From Bacillus sp. MUM 116 (GTDB taxonomy: Bacteria > Bacillota > Bacilli > Bacillales > Cytobacillaceae), in the NCBI RefSeq assembly GCF_001866655.1, contig NZ_MLYR01000058.1, positions 1-64,000 of the forward strand: a stretch of DNA of 64,000 nucleotides, in the 5' to 3' direction. Shown one piece after another: positions 59,917 through 64,000 of this stretch. A program made the translations under genes and the position numbers. Each line of letters starts with the position of its first letter. Position 1 is the first letter of the stretch. The notes beneath the pieces were generated by a model. The model saw nothing but the letters and a program-made list of their open reading frames with translations, did not search any database and was not told the origin of the DNA.

Positions 59917-60507
59917 ATGAATATTTGCAAAAACTGTGGTCATAAATTTAACGAATCTAGTGGAATCTGCCCGAACTGCGGTTCGAGGATCGGAAAAGAT
60001 TCCAAGAATATATCCCCAACTCCAACATCGCGCATCGAAAAAAAGAAATCCCAATCAAAGAATAAGAAATTAATGGCGGTTGGTTCCATTATTGGGGTGC
60101 TGGCTGTTGTTGGCGTCACTCCCTTCATGCTTAAAGGGTTTCATAAACCGGTAACTAAAACAAATATAGCCGCAACCAAAAAGATTGAACCATCTAATAA
60201 TGAATCTAGCCAAGCTCACCAATCAACAGACAAAAACTCAACTCAGCCCTCTTCCGATTATATATTGCCTGATAGTGATAAGAAGGTGTTAAGTTTAGTT
60301 GACATTGATATTATTCCAAAATGGAGGCTGCGTATCGCCCGAAATGAAATCTATGCCCGCCATGGCTATGTATTTAAATCAAAGGATTTGGAGAAGTATT
60401 TTTCAAGTAAATCGTGGTATCATCCAAACCCTTCCTTTGATGGCTCATTAAGTGAAGTAGAAAGAAAAAATATAGCAACCATCAGGGCGAGAGAGGATAG
60501 TCTATAG
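59917..60507 (+). CDS. Zinc-ribbon, membrane-anchored YARHG domain protein
   Basis: A 196-residue protein with three parts: a zinc ribbon at the N-terminus (CKNCG and CPNCG, C4-C7 and C20-C23), a transmembrane helix at about 52-72, a Ser/Thr/Gln linker, and a C-terminal YARHG domain (IARNEIYARHGYVFKSKDL, near 145-163, and SLSEVERKNIATI). The YARHG domain is extracellular and thought to bind wall material. GAAGGGGG precedes the ATG. Its stop codon overlaps the start of the amidase gene by one base, so they act together. Confidence 0.88.
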   Translation: MNICKNCGHKFNESSGICPNCGSRIGKDSKNISPTPTSRIEKKKSQSKNKKLMAVGSIIGVLAVVGVTPFMLKGFHKPVTKTNIAATKKIEPSNNESSQAHQSTDKNSTQPSSDYILPDSDKKVLSLVDIDIIPKWRLRIARNEIYARHGYVFKSKDLEKYFSSKSWYHPNPSFDGSLSEVERKNIATIRAREDSL

Positions 60508-61313
60508 TGAACCGCTTTTTTAAAAAATATGGTTCTATCATATTCTTCCTTGTTATAGTCATTGTTTTAATCATAATTGTTTGTTTTCGAGTGGTTGTAA
60601 ACAATGAATCTCCAGCTAGAGTTGAAAAAAAGGAAAAGGCATTATCGCCATTAGCAGCAAAGCCAAAAAGCACACCTCTTGTCATCTGTATTGACCCTGG
60701 TCACCAGCAAAAGGCTGACTTATCAACTGAAAAAATCGGTCCGGGGTCAAACCTGGAAAAAACGAAAGTGACAGGCGGAACTACGGGAATCACGACAGGT
60801 ATACCTGAATATAAACTAACATTAGAAGCTTCTATGATTTTGGGGAAAATTTTAGAAGAAAAAGGCTTTAAAGTCGTGTATACACGAACCACGAATGATG
60901 TGAATGTAAGTAATAAAGAAAGAGCGGAAATGGCCAACCAGAGTAAGGCGGCATTGTTTATTCGCCTTCATGCGGACGGATCAACCAATCGGAATGTCAG
61001 GGGTTTTTCGATTCTAACGCCTTCTGGCAAGAATCCTTATACGAAAACCATCTATAAGGATAGTTTACAGGCATCCCAATTAATTGTGGATGAGGTAAAG
61101 AAGAATAGGAATGTCACAGTAAAGGGGATTTCCCTTCGAGATGATTTGTCTGGTACTAATTGGTCCCAGGTCCCAGCGATTTTAATCGAAATGGGCTTCA
61201 TGACCAACCCAAGCGAGGATAAAAATCTTTCAAATGAAGATTATCTTACCCATTTGATGGAAGATGTTGCTCGTGGGATTGCAGATTTCAGGGAGTCCGT
61301 ACGGCGTCCATGA
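60507..61313 (+). CDS. N-acetylmuramoyl-L-alanine amidase (Amidase_3)
   Basis: A 268-residue amidase with an N-terminal membrane anchor (about 10-31). Zinc ligands are H66 (IDPGHQQ), E101 (PEYKLTLEA) and H155 (RLHADGS); the catalytic glutamate is E228 in ILIEMGFMTNP. It cleaves the bond between MurNAc and the stem peptide. It starts with GTG overlapping the YARHG stop (TAGTG). CwlD is a relative, but gene context differs from cwlD, so I leave the symbol open. Confidence 0.92.
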   Translation: MNRFFKKYGSIIFFLVIVIVLIIIVCFRVVVNNESPARVEKKEKALSPLAAKPKSTPLVICIDPGHQQKADLSTEKIGPGSNLEKTKVTGGTTGITTGIPEYKLTLEASMILGKILEEKGFKVVYTRTTNDVNVSNKERAEMANQSKAALFIRLHADGSTNRNVRGFSILTPSGKNPYTKTIYKDSLQASQLIVDEVKKNRNVTVKGISLRDDLSGTNWSQVPAILIEMGFMTNPSEDKNLSNEDYLTHLMEDVARGIADFRESVRRP

Positions 61314-61389
61314 TAGTTGCCTGGTACCGCTATAGGGGAAGTGTTGGCCGCACTTCTCTTTTTTTAAAGATTAAGAAAGTATAAGTTTT

Positions 61390-61528
61390 CGACTTCGAGA
61401 ATTGTCTAGCGCAAGCAGCCTAGCCCCTCGAGGTCGTAAGCCGATCCACCAAGAAGGTTAAAGAGCAACCTTCTCGTCGGCTCGTCTTACGCTATGCCTG
61501 AGGCTGATCAAGGCGCTTGCGCTTTTCT
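61390..61528 (+). repeat. Dispersed structured repeat, copy 3
   Basis: It starts CGACTTCGAGAATTGTCTAG and ends AAGGCGCTTGCGCTTTTCT. It shares AGCGCAAGC, CTAGCCCCTCGAGG and GGCTGATCAAGGCGCTTGCG with the others, but its centre differs: AGAAGGTT and AACCTTCT form a separate hairpin. Confidence 0.85.
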
Positions 61529-61572
61529 AATTGGAGAGATCCATTATGGGACGGCATAAACAAAAAAGAACC

Positions 61573-61755
61573 CTATTTGAGTTCTTCCTTTAATATCGAT
61601 ATTCGTTCAGGTACAAAATCGTCATCTATTTTCCTTTCAGCATCGTCCTCTTCAAATTCTTCGTCCAATTCCTTACCATCTCGTTCTTTTTCAACTTCAT
61701 CATGCTCTATATTTGAATCTTTACCGGAAAACCAATTCATAATTTTTGAGAACAT
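61573..61755 (-). CDS. Hypothetical acidic small protein
   Basis: A ~60-residue very acidic protein (FEEDDAERKIDDDF, EVEKERDGKELDEE) with a short aromatic N-terminus (MFSKIMNWFSG). AAGGAGTGGTCAAT fits the ATG at 61755; a GTG at 61764 would overlap the site. Not recognised. Confidence 0.6.
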   Translation of the reverse strand: MFSKIMNWFSGKDSNIEHDEVEKERDGKELDEEFEEDDAERKIDDDFVPERISILKEELK

Positions 61756-61922
61756 ATTGACCACTCCTTGTTGAATTTTTTAAAGTTTTATGTGATCTTG
61801 ATTTGTTCTTATTAAGAATAGATGTCAAACTTTAAATGGATGTTAACTCGACGTTAACAACGTATTAACTATGAATTAATTATTTGTAAATGATCCTGAT
61901 AATCCTTTTTGCTTTCAAATGT

Positions 61923-63992
61923 TTAGTAAGCTTGTACGAAGCTTTTTAGGTGGCAGGCTAATTGAATTTTTAAGTTATCTTCTGGATTATTAAAATTAAT
62001 ATTTAATAATTCTTCAATTCTTTTTAACCGTTTGTAAAGCGTATTAATATGAATATGAAGTTTTTTAGCTGTTTCGATCGCAGACTTATTCAATTGAATA
62101 TAAGTAAAGAGTGTATGTTCTAGTTCGTGATGGTTCTTTTCAGACAAGAGCGATGTGAAGGTTTCCTCTAAAAAACGTTCGATTTCCTGTGGCTGCTGAT
62201 GGATAAATAGGCGGTTTACCCCAATGTTTTCGTAATGAATCATGTTCTGTTCCTTCCGATTGGCTAAATATGCGAGCGCTTTTTCCGCCTCCTCATAGCT
62301 TCTTGAAATATATTCAATTCCTTTATATGTGGAACCAATACCAACCGATACTTCCAGTCCATCCTTATTTCCCCACATCCTTATTAGGCTTGTGAGCCTT
62401 TCTGTTATATTCGCTTGAGCATCTGGATGCTCCGTAGAAATGAGAAGATTGACTTTATTATGAAAACCATAGATTACTAAATGGAGCTCTGGAAAACCTT
62501 TTTTAATAAAAGAAACTAAGCGGTGAATGTTTGCTTCTAAAAGTTGCAAGTCTGGATATGTCTTTATTTCAAATAAGGCAACACCTATAAAGGAGGATGG
62601 AATGAGCCCAAGATCTTTTGCATGTTCATAGAGCGACTCGTGATTTGTATTTTTAATGATCGCAGTAAAATATTCATGGGTTTTCTTATAGTAAATATCT
62701 GTCAATGTATGTTTTTTTACTAATTCTAATGAAAGGATCGCACCTCCTTGTTCAATCGTTACGATATCCATTTTGCTAAGCAGATTAGCAGCTGCCACAA
62801 TTAAGCACCCTAAAAAAGCGGTACCATTATGAATCGGATAGAGATAATAAGAGCCATTTTCAGTGCTATAAACTTCGGTGTAGTGAGGGCCTTGATTCTG
62901 AAGAATAATTTTTTTCATTTCATCCTCATTAAAGATGTGGAGCTGGCTTCGATGACTGCAAAAAAATTCATCTTCAATACAATCAAAAAAGGCAATGGGA
63001 GCTTCCATAATTTGGCCTAATTCCGAAATAATTGTGTTAACTCCTCTATTTTCTAATGAAATTTGCGTTAATGTTTCATGAACTTGATGGCGTTTGTTTA
63101 ACACTGCATTTTTTTCTTTCAACTGCTCACTTAGTTCGGTTAGTACAGCGATATTATTCTTTATTTCTGAAAAAAGCATTGAATTTTGAATGGCAATGGC
63201 TGCCTGGTCAGCAAACCCTTGTAATAAATCGATATCCCGGTTTGTAAAACCTCCTTCAGTGAAAAATTGGTGCACCATCATGACGCCAATTCGCTTTTCC
63301 CCAACGGAAACAGCTACACAAATCCCTCCTCTTAGAAAATGCTCATCGGAAGAAGACATAATATGATGATAATTTTCCTCTGTAACCTTTTGTTCGCTCA
63401 TCGCATCCAAAATTTCCTTTCGAGAATAGTAAATTCTCGTCTTTCCATCCAGATAGGTCATTCCTGTAATCGACTCGCCGCTTTTCGGCTGGAAGTGGTT
63501 AATGTGTTCATTGAAACCAACTGCGGCCTTTATAACCAGTCGTTCCTGCTCCTTGTCAAATAGCTGTAAATACCCTGCATCGGCGGCGGGAATCACCTTA
63601 ATGGCATTTCGAACGATATTTGTTAACACCTCGTCCGTATTGATGGATGAATTGATTGACCTCGTTGTTTCCATCACCATTTTCCATTCAAGGTCTCTCT
63701 TTTGAATCAGTTCCTGGCTATATAAAGGATAAAAATAATAGTGAAACAGTTCGAGTGTTTCATCAGGCAGCAGCAAATTTTCTTTAAAAATGCAAAGACA
63801 GATATGAAACTCTTCCGGATAAAAAAAATGGACGAAGGTCATCCCGTTTTGACTGTTCATCCTATACTCCTTATGAGGTTTCAAAAGGGAAAAAAGTGGC
63901 GGTGAAAGTGGAATCTCGCTGCCGTTACTATAAATATGTTTTTGATCCTGCTGCTGACCTGCCCAAATTTGAAATGGGGTTTCATTTAGCAC
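61923..63992 (-). CDS. GAF-domain, PucR/CdaR-type transcriptional regulator (start may lie outside window)
   Basis: A regulator of at least 689 residues. A GAF domain spans about 105-275 (AADAGYLQLFDKEQERLVIK, GESITGMTYLDG, DIDLLQGFADQAAIAIQNS); a coiled linker follows. A GGDEF-like CdaR domain lies around 470-590, and the C-terminal HTH_30 helix-turn-helix reads NKSAIETAKKLHIHINTLY, then KRLKRIEELLNINFN. This architecture controls catabolic genes in response to small ligands. The frame remains open to the window edge, no ribosome site precedes the GTG at 63992, and the N-terminus may continue beyond base 64000. Confidence 0.85.
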   Translation of the reverse strand: MLNETPFQIWAGQQQDQKHIYSNGSEIPLSPPLFSLLKPHKEYRMNSQNGMTFVHFFYPEEFHICLCIFKENLLLPDETLELFHYYFYPLYSQELIQKRDLEWKMVMETTRSINSSINTDEVLTNIVRNAIKVIPAADAGYLQLFDKEQERLVIKAAVGFNEHINHFQPKSGESITGMTYLDGKTRIYYSRKEILDAMSEQKVTEENYHHIMSSSDEHFLRGGICVAVSVGEKRIGVMMVHQFFTEGGFTNRDIDLLQGFADQAAIAIQNSMLFSEIKNNIAVLTELSEQLKEKNAVLNKRHQVHETLTQISLENRGVNTIISELGQIMEAPIAFFDCIEDEFFCSHRSQLHIFNEDEMKKIILQNQGPHYTEVYSTENGSYYLYPIHNGTAFLGCLIVAAANLLSKMDIVTIEQGGAILSLELVKKHTLTDIYYKKTHEYFTAIIKNTNHESLYEHAKDLGLIPSSFIGVALFEIKTYPDLQLLEANIHRLVSFIKKGFPELHLVIYGFHNKVNLLISTEHPDAQANITERLTSLIRMWGNKDGLEVSVGIGSTYKGIEYISRSYEEAEKALAYLANRKEQNMIHYENIGVNRLFIHQQPQEIERFLEETFTSLLSEKNHHELEHTLFTYIQLNKSAIETAKKLHIHINTLYKRLKRIEELLNINFNNPEDNLKIQLACHLKSFVQAY

Positions 63993-64000
63993 TTTCTTTA

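Overview
The window is low-GC DNA from an endospore-forming member of the Bacillaceae. Support for this comes from a gerA-gerB-gerC germinant receptor operon, a CotD-type coat protein, a Spo0E-like phosphatase, an SpxH-type ClpXP adaptor, HemAT, LCP and DUF2922/YvrJ genes, AAGGAGG-type ribosome sites, CcpA (cre) boxes, Zur boxes and SigL (sigma-54) promoters. I cannot fix the genus; it reads like Bacillus in the broad sense or a close relative such as Neobacillus. No rRNA, tRNA, CRISPR array or intact transposase was seen.

Region 1 (1-16.8 kb) is a coherent sulfur amino acid catabolic island. It carries RidA, a D-cysteine desulfhydrase-like enzyme, two MalY/PatB C-S lyases, an NhaC antiporter, a thioredoxin reductase-like and thioredoxin-like pair, a sulfide:quinone oxidoreductase with a DUF1641 partner, a TauE/SafE exporter split by an in-frame stop, a LysP-like amino acid permease, cysteine dioxygenase and pyruvate carboxylase. 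Three -24/-12 (sigma-54) promoters precede the thioredoxin reductase-like gene, the SQR gene and the malY-cdo pair. The inferred flow is: cysteine is taken up, then either lysed to pyruvate, ammonia and sulfide (RidA clears aminoacrylate, SQR oxidises sulfide, PycA uses pyruvate) or dioxygenated to the sulfinate (TauE exports sulfite or similar).

Region 2 (16.8-30.2 kb) is accessory and partly decayed. It holds small YvrJ/DUF2922 genes, an unrecognised protein with an N-terminal tandem repeat, a YdjM-like membrane protein, a truncated EAL gene abutting a 51-bp hairpin repeat array, a LacI-family remnant, a broken TolB-like gene, Spo0E, HemAT, LCP, azoR-marR with paired operators, CotD, several very short genes and a PrmC-like methyltransferase.

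Region 3 (30.4-43.5 kb) holds acetyltransferases (one with a nonsense codon), hydrolases, a CitA/CitB-type two-component system divergent from a cre-controlled NitT/TauT-type ABC operon, a DUF218 protein, a Zur-controlled pair (alternative ribosomal protein L33 and a ZagA/YciC GTPase), and DUF2278.

Region 4 (43.6-64 kb) holds gerABC, DUF3231, VanW, a two-component system divergent from an envelope lipid/glycan operon (PAP2, UgtP-like glycosyltransferase, VTT, polysaccharide deacetylase, DedA), SpxH with a TetR regulator, an RHH protein, a YARHG protein coupled to an amidase, and a GAF/PucR-type regulator at the edge.

Intergenic DNA is unusually rich in repeats. There are two copies of a ~163-bp MITE-like element with 8-bp target duplications, three copies of a ~115-165 bp structured repeat, and several spacers holding short words repeated at about 21-nt phase. 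All functional statements rest on reading the sequence; no database search was run.
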